From positions 12,517,019 through 12,581,018 of the forward strand of contig OX291546.1 of NCBI GenBank assembly GCA_946406115.1: 64,000 nucleotides of DNA, given 5' to 3'. Source of the stretch: Apoda limacodes (Eukaryota; Arthropoda; Insecta; Lepidoptera; Limacodidae). Positions 44,665-54,945 of the stretch are shown piece by piece (the stretch's first letter is position 1; every line of letters begins with the position of its first letter). A model generated the notes under the pieces. That model ran no database searches, was not told the origin of the DNA, and saw nothing but the letters and a program-made list of their open reading frames with translations. Position numbers and translations under genes: made by a program.

Positions 44665-44689
44665 TATATAAATAAAATTTTTTGGAATA

Positions 44690-44905
44690 AAAATTCGGTG
44701 ACGGTGTGGGTTCGATTTCCCCACTGGACAAACATTAATGCAATAAACATTTGTGATTTTCTTGAGTCTAGGTGTATTAATGTATATATATTTATTTACA
44801 AAAAAAAAGAATATAAGTATTCATATCCGTTGTCTGGTTTTCATAATACAAGATTTGCTTAGTTTGGGACCAGATAGTGCTGTGTGATGTATCCTAAAAT
44901 TATTA
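44690..44905 (+). repeat. tRNA-headed SINE, family S1
   Basis: 'gacggtgtgggttcgatttc' (B-box-like), 'gtctaggtgtattaatgtat', 'atccgttgtctggttttcat' and the tail 'gatttgcttagtttgggacc' then 'agatagtgctgtgtg'. The 5' part of the head is missing; it starts about 25 bp after the right end of the Tc1 element. Confidence 0.7.
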
Positions 44906-44919
44906 TCATTATTAATTAC

Positions 44920-45010
44920 TAGCTTAATTGGATGCTTGAATTGCGACTTGGAGGAAGGTACAAGCGAAAAAACTCACCTTCGCATTTATAATATTAGTAT
45001 GGATACTTAA
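44920..45010 (+). repeat. Repeat N, 3' end
   Basis: Short copy: 'ttactagcttaattggatgc' fused to 'tataatattagtatggata'. An internal deletion derivative. Confidence 0.6.
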
Positions 45011-45111
45011 GGTACTACACAATTTCTTATTCTGTCATGTAAAACCTCAATTTTACATACCTACTTTAATTCAATGCTCTCATTTCCTCAAAATGTATTC
45101 TACTTTCACGC

Positions 45112-46130
45112 TTCAAATTCAAATTCAATATAATTTATTCAGTTTAGGCTACAATAATTGAGCACTTATGAATGTGAAAATGCCGTCCCTATCATAAAAG
45201 GACACTTTCCATTACAAACATAAAAAAACATGAAATATAAAGCACAAGCACAACATAAAAAAGTATCTAATATAAACAAAAGACAGTTTATGTATTCCTC
45301 ACTAAGAAATAATCAATGTCTTACAGTTTTAATAAACAAAACAAAAAAGTAAGACTAAATACTGAGAATACAAAGAAGTTTGCAAGAGCAGACCAGCCTC
45401 CACAGGCGGCACCCGTTCACGAGTATGACACATGAATCAGCCATCGCTTCGCTCAACCATGCTTTAGGGAACGTAACGACCCGACACACACACCACCACC
45501 GCAGAGACACTTTGAGAGAGCATGACACACTCAAGCAACTCCAATAAAACTTCGATTGTACTAGTTACAATGTGTGTAGTAAAGGAACAAAATATAAGAG
45601 GATAAGATTGGAAGGTTCGTAATGCTTTACTACCGAGAAGCAAATAAACTCACTAGTTAATCTTTTATACATCATATAAAAATACAATATAGGCTTACAC
45701 TAGGTAATAACATAATAAACAATGTTTTAATTTTAAAAAAAAATTTCATATGCCCCAATACAAATCAATTAAGTTCTAATTTTTCCAAGCATTTTTATCA
45801 TTTATGTATTCATCAACTTTGTAATAGCTTTTTTTCATTAAACTATCTTTGACATATATTTTAAATTTATTTGAGGGTAAATTAACCACATGTTCTGGAA
45901 TTTTATTGCGTTACCCAATATTCACTTCCATATTAGTGTTGGAACACTTGGAACTACAGTTGGAACCAACACACCCTCATGTACAGCCAAATGTGGCTTT
46001 TTAAATAACTGTTGTCTGCGAAGAATGATATGCACACCCCTTCTAAACAAACCCAAGAATTCAATTATTTCACGTGTATCCTTTCTTTTACCATGACAGT
46101 TGCATTCTATAACATTTTTATTTTATTCAA
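45112..46130 (-). mobile_element. CR1/Jockey-group LINE 3' end (C-terminus and 3' UTR)
   Basis: On the minus strand, a coding end at about 45890-45775 reads 'NKIPEHVVNLPSNKFKIYVK', then 'DSLMKKSYYKVDEYINDKNA' and 'WKN' with a stop. This is the characteristic CR1-like C-terminus ('IP..I......FK..LK..L..KAYY.V.EYL.D...W'). Upstream residues 'HIILRRQQLFKKPHLAVHEG' are also readable. The 3' UTR runs to 45112, where (AAATTC)n-type ends ('cttcaaattcaaattcaata') mark the tail. The UTR includes a GC-richer block at 45385-45545. Confidence 0.78.
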
Positions 46131-46548
46131 GGACGTAACATACGTCTTATTTACAATGACGTTGATTCCTTTCCTTTTCAGTAATTAATATAAGTAATTC
46201 ATTAAAATGTAATTATTATAATATATATTATTTGTTGTTAATACCCTATTAAGGAGTATCTAACGAGTTAAGTTTGCAAGAATTTGATTAATTTTGTTAC
46301 ACTCCTTCATACACTTTCTGACGGGAAAAAAAATTGTGTTATAGTTAAAACCTTAATTAAGTGGATTTGCTAATATAATAATTATTTGGGCATTGAAACA
46401 GTTTGAAAAAAAATTAATTCTGACACTGTATTTTTGACTCAAATTGTTTGGAAAACAAAGAATGATATTCTCTTGAATATCATTGAAATATTTTATAAAA
46501 GAGTGATTTTATAAAATATTCATTAATATGACCAAGTAAATTTGCTAA
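46131..46548. other. AT-rich intergenic with two small hairpins
   Basis: A perfect 14-bp stem lies at 46487-46500/46507-46520 ('aatattttataaaa') and another ('aatgatattc'/'gaatatcatt') just before it. Both are AT-only and may be chance. Confidence 0.45.
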
Positions 46549-47690
46549 TTTTTTTTTCTTTTTTTATACTACTAAGGTGGCAAACAAGCTTACGGTCCGC
46601 CTGATGGCAAGTGGTCACCGTAGCCTATGGACACTGGCAATACTAGGGATATCACTCGCGCGTTGCCGACCCTTCAGTTATCTAATAACTTCATTCTTGA
46701 AGAACCCCATACTGTAGTCTTTGGAAAAAACCTTGGCAGGGAGCTCATTCCACAACTTAAGCGTTCGCGGAAGTTTCTCTGAAACCGCACAGTACGCGAC
46801 CATTTCGGTTCTTAAGTGTCAGAATGAATTCCCTTCCGATGGCGAGTGGTGCGATGATAGAAAGTAGCCGCGGGCATAATTGTTGAACAATTCCTTAGAA
46901 CACAACCCATTGTACAAGCGGTAGAACACCACAGGGAGGCAAAGTCAAGAGACTTACGGGCTCGATATCGCAAGTGAGTTTGGATTCGTCGACAATTCTC
47001 ACAGCCCGTCGCTGAACCGAGTTAAAAGGGCCAAGCTGGTATCCGGGTGCGCCCGCCCAGAGCTGGCAGCAGTACTCCATATGGGGCCGGACTTGCGACT
47101 TGTAAAGCAGCAACCTTTGCCCTGACGTGAAGTACTGCTTCGCTCTGTTGAGTTCACCAAGATTTTTGGACGCCAGCTTCACCATGTCCTGCAGATGATT
47201 TCGGAACTGAACATCGCTGCAGATGTTAACTCCAAGGATCCCACTGCTGTTGGAGATGAAAAGGGGAGAGTTCTGGAATTGTGGGACCACAGTGAATGGG
47301 GGTTTCTGAGCGGTGAACGCGCAGACTTGTGTCTTTGTCAGGCAGGCGATTTCAGACACAAGTTCTTTACGTTTTTCTCCGCAACGGAACGAGGGATGCT
47401 TGCTCGACTCGTGTAATAAGCGTCTCCAGTACTGTCATCTGCATAGCAATGCATGTTGTTGATGTCTAACATATCATTGATATGCAGTAGAAAAAGCGTA
47501 GGAGACAACACAGAGCCTTGCGGGACACAAGCATTAATGTCCATGCTATCAGAGCAACTGCCGTCAACTACAGCTCGTATGCGTCTGCCGGACAAAAAGC
47601 TAGCCACCCATTTGCACAAACCCTCGGGCACTCTGTAAGATGGCAACTTCGATAGAAAGTTGCATTTGTGGTTTGTAGATTGTCGCCATC
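46549..47690 (-). mobile_element. LINE-A, longest copy: RT palm to 3' tail
   Basis: Minus strand. From 47690 down: 'NHKCNFLSKLPSYRVPEGLC' (end of motif A region), 'VASFLSGRRIRAVVDG', motif B 'NACVPQGSVLSPTLFLLHIN', motif C 'MHCYADDSTGDAYYTSRASI' with an intact YADD. A deletion near 47350 removes about 30 residues and shifts the frame. The thumb and connection follow: 'KTQVCAFTAQKPPFTVV', 'GILGVNICSDVQFRNHL', 'LYKSQVRPHMEYCCQLWAGA'. Then come the C-terminus ('LWNELPAKVF') and the tail 'cttagtagtataaaaa', with poly-A (T on the + strand) at 46549-46566. The 5' end is cut within RT. I place it in the CR1/Jockey group; the exact clade is uncertain. It faces the copy at 47684-47974 head to head. 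Confidence 0.85.
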
Positions 47691-47974
47691 GGCAGGGCAT
47701 TCATTCTCACACTTTAGGATCGATATGGTCGCGTAGAGTGCGGTTTCAGAGAATATTCCTCCCGCGAACGCTTGGGTTGTGGAATGAGTTCCTTGCCAAG
47801 GTTTTCTCTAAAGACTACAGTATGGGATTCTTCAAGTAAGAAGTTATTAGATTTCTGAAGGGGCGGCAACGCTCGAGTTATAAACCTAGAGTTGCAAGCG
47901 TCCATTGACTTCAGTGACTGCTCACTACCAGGCGGACTGGAAGCTTATTTGCACCTTAGTGGTATAAAAAAATT
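47684..47974 (+). mobile_element. LINE-A 3' end, head to head with the previous copy
   Basis: 'tcgccatcggcagggcattc', 'agtgcggtttcagagaatat', 'gttgtggaatgagttccttg', then the tail 'ttgcaccttagtggtataaa' and poly-A. It is the reverse complement of 46555-46850, so the two copies form an inverted repeat with arms of about 290 bp around 830 bp of RT sequence. This + copy starts exactly where the minus copy ends. Confidence 0.85.
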
Positions 47975-48265
47975 ACCAATGCACGGATTACCTCGTTGTC
48001 AATCAATTAAAATTACTTGAATGTCAGTGTATGTTTGCGTCATGTTTTATATTATTTTTCACATAAGTTTTGGAACACAATCAATCTTTATCAGAAGTAT
48101 TTTTACTATTTTCAAATACACACTTTCTAAAAAAGCCGGCAGCTAAGCATATGGTTCTACAACATTTATACTTAATTTTGTTTAAGTTAGCATGTATCGT
48201 TAGAATCTCATAAATGAATATGCACTGATGCAGTTTGTCCATTTTACGACAAATTTTCTATAAAA
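47975..48265. other. AT-rich intergenic, nothing recognised
   Basis: No gene seen. Confidence 0.45.
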
Positions 48266-48520
48266 AAAGAAAACTAGATTTATCCAGCGGCTCTGCCCGC
48301 CCTTACTGCAGTTATCGTCGTGGAACTCTTTTATTAAACTAATAAAGTTTGCTATAGTTAGCAATAGCTATAGATATTATTCATTTAAGCTTGGTTATAG
48401 TTATTTTCGCGGGAACTTTCAAATAAAAAGTAGCCTTTGTGTTAATTCAGGGTATCAGCGACCTTCAATACCAAATTTCATGAAAATTGGTCCAGCCGAG
48501 TTTTTGATACTGGCCTAATA
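48266..48520 (+). repeat. Repeat N, degenerate copy
   Basis: 'actagatttatccagcggct', 'ctgcccgcccttactgcagt' and 'caaatttcatgaaaattggt' then 'ccagccgagttt' follow the repeat N order. Confidence 0.5.
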
Positions 48521-49029
48521 ACAATAAGACTCTTAATTACAGATAGCCAAAACTAGTAAAACTTAGGTATTAATTTATGTGACTGTAATCCTATTCTGGG
48601 ATTTTGAGGAACGTACATTATTATTTATGACTAAAGTTCTGCACAATGTATTTATTGCCACATGATCCAAAGTGGCTTATTAACAAAAGTAATTTATAAG
48701 TCTTAGTAAACTAATACAGATGCTTTTATTTGCTACGTTAGACAAGCTTACATTTAAAGCAAACTAACCATTATTATAATCATAGGGAAGGATTATAAGG
48801 TATTATTATAATAAGATAAAAAAGTATATCTAATAAATAATAATGTTTGCATTTTCTTATGCGAAAAAGAATGTTCTATAGTAATTTTCTTTGTCATTTG
48901 TTCTTTACCTCTTTATCCGAGATGCTACGAAACCGGAGTAATATAAAAATATGATTTAAGTTAGAATATGAGATTTCGGCCGATTAATTGGTTCTAATTA
49001 GTTCCATAGCTGATTACGGCCGAATTTTC
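48521..49029. other. AT-rich intergenic before the Penelope-like element
   Basis: No gene. An imperfect palindrome of 'cggccgattaat' and 'attacggccg' lies at 48978-49022, just before the first recognisable residues of the Penelope-like element. Confidence 0.45.
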
Positions 49030-49031
49030 CG

Positions 49032-50036
49032 TTGAAATTTGTACCAAAGCCAATATTCGGTCAAATTTCGATCAAAAGAGTTTTTGCGATTTCTCTTCCT
49101 ATTGATTTGCTGATGTACCTCTTCACAAAGTTAAATATGGTTGATAATAAGAAATCTTCATCAGATATCTATCTGCTAGATGAATATAGACCTCCGACTC
49201 TAAAGGGTGGAGAAAAAGAGATAAATGAGTGTTTAGATTATCTCAATGGCATCCACAGTAACATGCGGTTTACGGTAGAAAGAGAACAAGATTCCTGGAT
49301 CTAAAAATAACGGTGAAAGTAGATGGGACTCTTAGCCATACAGTATACAGAAAGCCAACTCACATTGATCAGTACCTTCATGCGACTTCACATCACCACC
49401 CCTTTTATGTTAATGCAGTGAAAAGTCCCTTACCAATCGAGCATTCGACTTATGTGATAATGAGCACCTTCCGAAGGAATTAGCAAAGGTACAGGATGTG
49501 TTAAGAAAAAACGGATACCACGTGAAAAGTGTGCACCACAGATCTAAGAAAAGCCAGTCCCTGCCTTATAGGGTAGAACGTCAGCCCACATTTTTGCCGT
49601 ATATTAAAGGAGTAACAGATACGATTGGCAAGATGTTCATATTTGTTTCAAAATACGATCTTTATTGAATAAATACAATAAAGACCGTATTTACTCCCTT
49701 AAACAATATCGCACAAAGCCTGCGTTCCCCCTAGGACAGCTTAACGCTGGAATATCCTGGTGTATACAAAATATACTGCAGTTGCGCTAGTGCATACATT
49801 GGTCAAACAAAAAGATCCATAGTGTGCCGCATGAACGAACATATTAAGGCTGTTAAGAACAATGACAAACAAAGTTCGGCTATTGCTTAATATTTACCCA
49901 ACTCCAGGGGCCCTAACCATTGGATCGAATTTCACAGCATTGACTAGTTAAAGAGGCAATTGAAATTAATAAATATATAAACTTCAACAGGGAAGATGGG
50001 TTTAAATTGTCGAATACGTGGAATCCAGTGATTTGA
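49032..50036 (+). mobile_element. Penelope-like element: RT end and GIY-YIG endonuclease, pseudogene
   Basis: Follows the layout of Penelope-like retroelements, with several frame changes. 49180-49300: 'KEINECLDYLNGIHSNMRFT' (compare 'FL.HLN.IHP.I.FTME'). 49320-49430: 'YRKPTHIDQYLHATSHHHPF'. 49430-49640: 'NRAFDLCDNEHLPKELAKVQ', 'DVLRKNGYHVKSVHHRSKKS' and 'LPYIKGVTDTIGKMF', the RT C-terminal and linker motifs. 49690-49760: 'TPLNNIAQSLRS'. 49759-49887: GIY-YIG endonuclease 'GVYKIYCSCASAYIGQTKRS' with both halves of the motif, then 'RMNEHIKAVKNNDKQSSAIA'. The end, 'LVKEAIEINKYINFNREDGF' and 'KLSNTWNPVI', stops at TGA 50034-50036. The RT palm and active site are missing upstream. The protein class is clear; the element is dead. 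Confidence 0.88.
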
Positions 50037-50280
50037 TGAAAAACAGTCATCAAGTAGTACGTTTCGAAAAACGCAGTGACACAGTGAGTATATACTGTCT
50101 TGGTGACTTTCGAGTGAGTTCGAGTACGTCGCGAGACGAGAACTGAGACCCAGAGAAGCAGCGGATATACTTCCACTTTCCCGCCGCGCTTTCCTCTTGA
50201 TCGCATGTACGGACATACGTTCAACGAAATAGGTCCCCAACCAATCGCGCGCAATAAAGTTCTCACTTTAAAAAAATGGT
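50037..50280 (+). repeat. Probable 3' non-coding part of the Penelope-like element
   Basis: GC-richer than the flanks and directly after the endonuclease stop: 'cgcagtgacacagtgagtat' through 'ccaatcgcgcgcaataaagt'. Assignment to the element is inference from position and composition. Confidence 0.4.
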
Positions 50281-50384
50281 AAATAAAAATGTATATTATT
50301 TTTTTGTTGAAAAACACTAACCAATGACATTTAATTACTAATGTTTGTGTTTCTTGAACGTCCAGAAAAAAAATGTAACACTTG

Positions 50385-51480
50385 AATTCATTGGAATCCA
50401 GTTACACGTTTCTCATTCCGATAGACTATATGGAAAATACCACCAATAATATATTTTTATAACCAACAAAACAAACTGCCAAAGAAATAGACAAACCTTC
50501 ATACATAGTCGTACATATGTAAACGCTTAAAACAGTACACTCCTTTAGCAGTCAGGTATAAAAAATAAAATAAAAGAAGAACAAACAATCAAATAAAGCA
50601 ATATCTGAAACGATGATTAATAAACGACAAACGAGGAAGTAAGTCCCATTTTTCTCGTTGAGACATTCGTTCCTTTAATTAAAGTTCTTTAGTCCTGTAC
50701 ACTGCATGTAATGAAAAGTCAACTCATTTATAACTCGCTTCAATCTCGCAGAATAATAAAAGAAGCAGGGATTTTTTTTATTTCATCTTTCTCATTTCTA
50801 TAAGTTGTTTTTCGTTTATCATGTAATATTAGATTTCTTTTTAATGTTATTTCGTTGCTTTGATTCTGACACAGAATTCATGGGCATTATAATGTCTTAC
50901 TCGCCCGTTATGTTTTAATGTACTTAAGGCATACCAGTATCTCAGGATCCGCTTAACCATTATCAGCAAACTAGGTGTCAAGTAAGGTAGGTAACTCGGC
51001 TCCTTTCACCGATATTACTAAGAATTTTAGACTCTAGACAGGGTTTTTTTTGAAGTGAAAACTTCTTTAGCGGCGTTGTGCACTTTTTTTGGTATGGGTA
51101 AAAAATGATAAACTCGCGTCAGGTCACGTGTCCTAATCGTGGAAATTCGTAAGACGGAAACCGTAATGCCACGCCTATTATAATTTTTATTTTTAGTATT
51201 CGCGATTATGAGTAGTACAGGGAGGTTGATGACAGATTGCGATGTCAAATATACTACGTCAAAAAAGTAAATAAACAAACATTATTATTTCTTGACAATG
51301 TCAAAGACATGTCTTGTGACATATTTGAGTGTTAAGCGCGAATCGTGTGTAAAGGTTTTCACTTCTGCCGGCACTCCCGGAGTGCAACTCGTTTTTTTTA
51401 AATTTATTTCAATCTCTCTACTAAAACCTAAATATCTCGTAAACTTCAACTCGAACCAAAAATCTCAAACCTTATAGTGG
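50385..51480 (+). repeat. Diverged direct duplication, copy 1 (without MITE M5)
   Basis: Long stretches match 62860-63840 in the same order: 'actgccaaagaaatagacaa', 'gatgattaataaacgacaaa', 'cctgtacactgcatgtaatg', 'tttcgtttatcatgtaatat', 'agtatctcaggatccgctta' and 'ctaaaacctaaatatctcgt'. Small gaps and about 15-20 percent differences by eye. This copy has about 260 extra bases at 51030-51290 with inverted 'tgaagtgaaaactt'/'aaggttttcacttc' ends, possibly another insertion. No coding content. Confidence 0.7.
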
Positions 51481-52885
51481 TTAAAAAATAATCCATGAAG
51501 AGGGTCAACGGCATATGGTTTTAAGGCTAGAATAAAAGAAATCTGACGAGAACTTAGAGCGTGGAAGATTGACGAAAGTCCGTCAGCAGGACCTAAGCGG
51601 CCGAAATCTCCGATCCTCAGCAGCTTTAATAGTGCTAGCAAGAAAACTGACATGAGAATACCCTTAAGTAGTCCCACGAGTATTGTTTGAAATTTGAGTG
51701 TGTTGTTGTATTTAAGAACATATAAATTATCTAAAATATATCCTAGTATCCTATAATTTGAACATTTTCAATTACTTTAAATCCAGAGTTAGCGAAGAAG
51801 TCTGGATTTGAATTCTCATATAGACTACAGAGCACAGCGAGACATTGAAAAGCAAGAGACCTATAAAAATTTCCTCTCCTGTGAAACATACAACTTTTTA
51901 CCTCTACCAGTGCCAAAAAAAGGTCTTACATAGGCAAGGAATACACTGAAGGCCATATTAAGCAATAAGTTTATTATAATTTACAAATACTACTTACTAT
52001 ACTGTGCTATCAAAAAAAATAAAATAGGTAGATACTATCTATTATTTTTAATTTAACAATTCGTATGCTTTATGATATTTTTCATGTGACTTCTCTGGTA
52101 AAAAGCTTAGTTCAGCATTAGATACTTGTCATAGCTCTTCTGGATTTTAAAATACAATATATAGGTACGTAAATAAACAATCTAAGGTTAAAATAACTAA
52201 TTAGTTACGCGCCATTTCGCTGTCTAGTTTTTTTTTTGAGGTGCGTTCAGAAATTTACTGTATGACACTTTTATCGAAAATAAAGCATATTTTTTTTTAA
52301 ATAATCGCTATTATTAGTAAGTATTATTATTCATATATATTTAGTATGTCAACAATGAAAAAATGCAATGCAGTTTCAAAACCAATCATCGCGTTGTTTT
52401 TTTAGTATCACAAAATTCCAAACGGCAATATTTGAACGTTGAATTACTTTGTCTCACGCTCGCACCAAAAAACTATTTTGACGACTGTTATGCTGCTGGA
52501 GAGGTAAAAAATCAGTTTTAGATCTAGGGTTTTTCATGAATATATAAAAGGGTAAGTGTAGGTCCATAAGTAAGGATGTGTAAGTTGTAAAAAATGAAGG
52601 GAAATATTTCAAATTTTTTTTATATTACTATCTTATTATTATCTAATAAATTAATGAAAGAAAAAAATTAAAGGTTTCCTGTAACGTGTTAATTTAGGGT
52701 TACGGGGTAAGAATGTGTACTTTCCTTAAATACTGGAATTAATGTGTTGTGATAACTTATAATAATCACCCTCTGTGGTTTGTTAACTTCTATATATACC
52801 TATATATTGATATTTCAATATTTCCTAGAAACTATTATCAACTAAATAATTATTGATAAAAATGCATCAGTCTTGATGTGAGTAA
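51481..52885. other. AT-rich intergenic, no gene supported
   Basis: About 1.4 kb with nothing recognisable. The duplication of the previous entry may extend weakly to about 51530. Confidence 0.45.
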
Positions 52886-53099
52886 AACCCGGTCACAATA
52901 TCTGTGCATCTCGCCACGTGACGTCATATCAGAGTTCTGGCTATGGTAAGAAATAAAGCATCACTAGAAATGTGGGGGCAAAAATAAAATTTAACTCTCT
53001 AGACACTTTTCTTTTTTATTTAGTATGTGTGGGGAGGTGAAAGGGTAAGAAGCAGGGGTGTCGCATTCCAGCGAGTTGAATAGATATTGTGACCGGGTT
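52886..53099. mobile_element. MITE with 18-bp inverted ends, family M6
   Basis: Ends AACCCGGTCACAATATCT at 52886-52903 and its exact complement at 53082-53099, 214 bp in all. Immediately inside the left end is 'gccacgtgacgtcatatcag', containing overlapping CACGTG and TGACGTCA words. The target duplication is not clear. The superfamily is unknown. Confidence 0.7.
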
Positions 53100-53174
53100 G
53101 TATGTATGAATGTCTAACTTGTGTCAATGTGTGGCTTGATACACATCATAGGGGCAAACTTCCTCACAATAATC

Positions 53175-53240
53175 AAGTAGTTACCGTAGTTATCCCATGC
53201 CAATAACTGGATTGAGCGAGAGTGGGCCGCTAGCAAAAGC
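53175..53240 (+). repeat. Short repeat, 'gttatcccatgccaataact' motif
   Basis: Same motif in variants at 27972 and 38600, where 'aatcccacgccaataactga' and 'gaaatcccacgccgataaca' occur. Confidence 0.4.
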
Positions 53241-53374
53241 TAGAACATTATATAACGAAATATAAAATTTGATACATAATTCAGCCAAAGATATGTTATT
53301 TCACTGATGTGCGACCTCCCTTAAGGATTTCTGTAAGCGTCCATCAACAAACACATTTCCAGAGGGTCATTAAT

Positions 53375-53500
53375 TAGGATTTACCTGATGACGACACACA
53401 AAGCTTTTAGCCAATAACGACCGATCCAATTACTGATTTTATGTAATGTGTGATGATGAAGGTTCCAAAACCCGCATCGCGTTTGATAAAACCCTCACTA
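53375..53500 (+). repeat. Repeat I, copy 2
   Basis: 'taattaggatttacctgatg' and 'ttagccaataacgaccgatc' match 35810-35950. Confidence 0.55.
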
Positions 53501-53664
53501 GAAAATAGGATGAATTGTAATAAAATCACTGTTTAAAAATACGTGATAGGCATTTTATTTATTTGATTCTGATTTTGATACCGTAAACGTATAAAAACAG
53601 TTTTAAGAATTATTTCGGATAGCAGTATTTCAAAAATGATAAAAAAATCCTGTTAAATATCGTA

Positions 53665-54180
53665 TCTGCGACTAAGGAAGGGAAAACTTGGTCCGATTCA
53701 CAAGTATGCGCCTTCCAGCTGAGAAGACCTTCTTTTTTGAGGTCAATAATTTCAGAACACGCCTTTTATCAGCTCTTGTGTTGTAATCTCTAGTGTCGTT
53801 CAGTTCCGATATCGTTTGGAAAACAAAGTGAAGCTGGTGTCCAAAAAACTTGGTATAAGTACTCAACAGAGCGAAGCAGTACTTTACCTCGAGACCAACA
53901 ATGTTGCTTCTGCCTATTCTGGGCAGGTGCAATCATATACCAGCTTGGCCCTTTTGGCTCAGTTCAATGACAAAGTGAGAGAATTGTTGATGATCACAAA
54001 CTCACAAGCCGCCGATCCCTTAAGTCTGAGAAGAAAGTTTGACACCATGCGTGAGTTCTACTACTTGTATAATGGTATGTGTTCTGAGAAATTTTTCGAA
54101 ATGATGCCCACGAATACTGTCTATCACCGCACCGCTTGCCATAAGCAGGGAATTCATTCTCAAACATGGATTTAAAGAAA
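53665..54180 (+). mobile_element. LINE-A thumb-region fragment
   Basis: + strand. 'LENKVKLVSKKLGI' (53816), 'WAGA' and 'YQLGPFGSVQ' with a stop (about 53915-53970), 'RIVDDHKLTSR' and 'FYYLYNGMCSEKFFEMMPTN' (about 54055-54110), 'YHRTACHKQGIH'. These align with LINE-A 47200-46900 ('KLASKNLGELNRAKQYF', 'YQLGPFNSVQRRAVRIVDES') and with its expected continuation. The frame changes at least twice. It overlaps a minus-strand frame that is only its shadow. Confidence 0.8.
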
Positions 54181-54229
54181 CAAGGAACATATTCTGTAAA
54201 AATGTTTGCCATTTACCTGTTTCGATTCA

Positions 54230-54370
54230 AAACAAAGAGCTCTTTAAATGCCGGACAGACAGACAGACAGAAAGAGAGACGGACAGACAGAAAGACAACG
54301 TATGCTTAGAGATAGAGTCCTGTTAGCATCTTTCAGGGATAGAACCCTCAAAAGGTATATTATGGATCCT
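54230..54370 (+). repeat. Repeat D-like 3' tail with (GACA)n
   Basis: A GACAGACAGACAGACAG tract with variants, then 'agagtcctgttagcatcttt', a degenerate form of the common tail that ends in 'gggaaccct'. Confidence 0.45.
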
Positions 54371-54945
54371 TAAGAAAATATGTACGACATAAAATAAAAA
54401 GCAACCACACATTCAATGTCCAACAACACTAATCGTTTTTATTTTTGTTTAACATTGGAAATACGTTCTTTATTGATCTCTTTGTAGATAAAGTACAAGT
54501 TTCGACGTAAAACTTTGTGCAATTCTTATGTTGTGTCAACAAAAGCTTTCTTTTGTGACGCGACTCTGGAATGCTGAAATATTTAATGTTGATTCGTTGT
54601 TTGTTATTTCTGGAAAGAGAGTTTGCAATATAAAGCAGACTCTTTACTTGCTAACTACTTAGTTTGGAACTTTGTAACTTGTTATGGGTTTTTCTTTACT
54701 TCGACAAACACTTTACTCATTTTTAATCATCAAATTATCATCTATTTTAGGTCAAAACTAGTTTGCCATATTTGTGACGTAGCTTCGGAATGTTAAAAAA
54801 TTCAACGTTGAGTCTTTGTTCATGTCTGAGAAGTAAGTTTAATCTTAGCGTATCCTTATCCTCTTTATGTTAAAACTTCTTAAATTTGGAAATTTTATTT
54901 CTTTGTTTTGAATTTGAACAAACAATTTCACTACAACACTTGCAT
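54371..54945. other. AT-rich intergenic; internal direct repeat
   Basis: Two related blocks: 'tgctgaaatatttaatgttg' with 'attcgttgtttgttatttct' (54571-54612), and 'tgttaaaaaattcaacgttg' with 'agtctttgttcatgtctgag' (54791-54832), about 220 bp apart. Origin unknown. Confidence 0.4.

Noticed and set aside
46487..46520. 14-bp perfect AT-only hairpin as an RNA gene
   Set aside because: AT-only palindromes are frequent in this composition; no other support.
49913..50317. 134-codon minus-strand frame
   Set aside because: Antisense to the Penelope-like endonuclease end and its GC-rich flank.
53672..53932. 86-codon minus-strand frame
   Set aside because: Antisense shadow of the LINE-A fragment at 53665-54180.
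54250..54300. Regularly spaced (GACA)n copies as a possible CRISPR-like array
   Set aside because: Simple microsatellite at the end of an interspersed repeat; no spacers.
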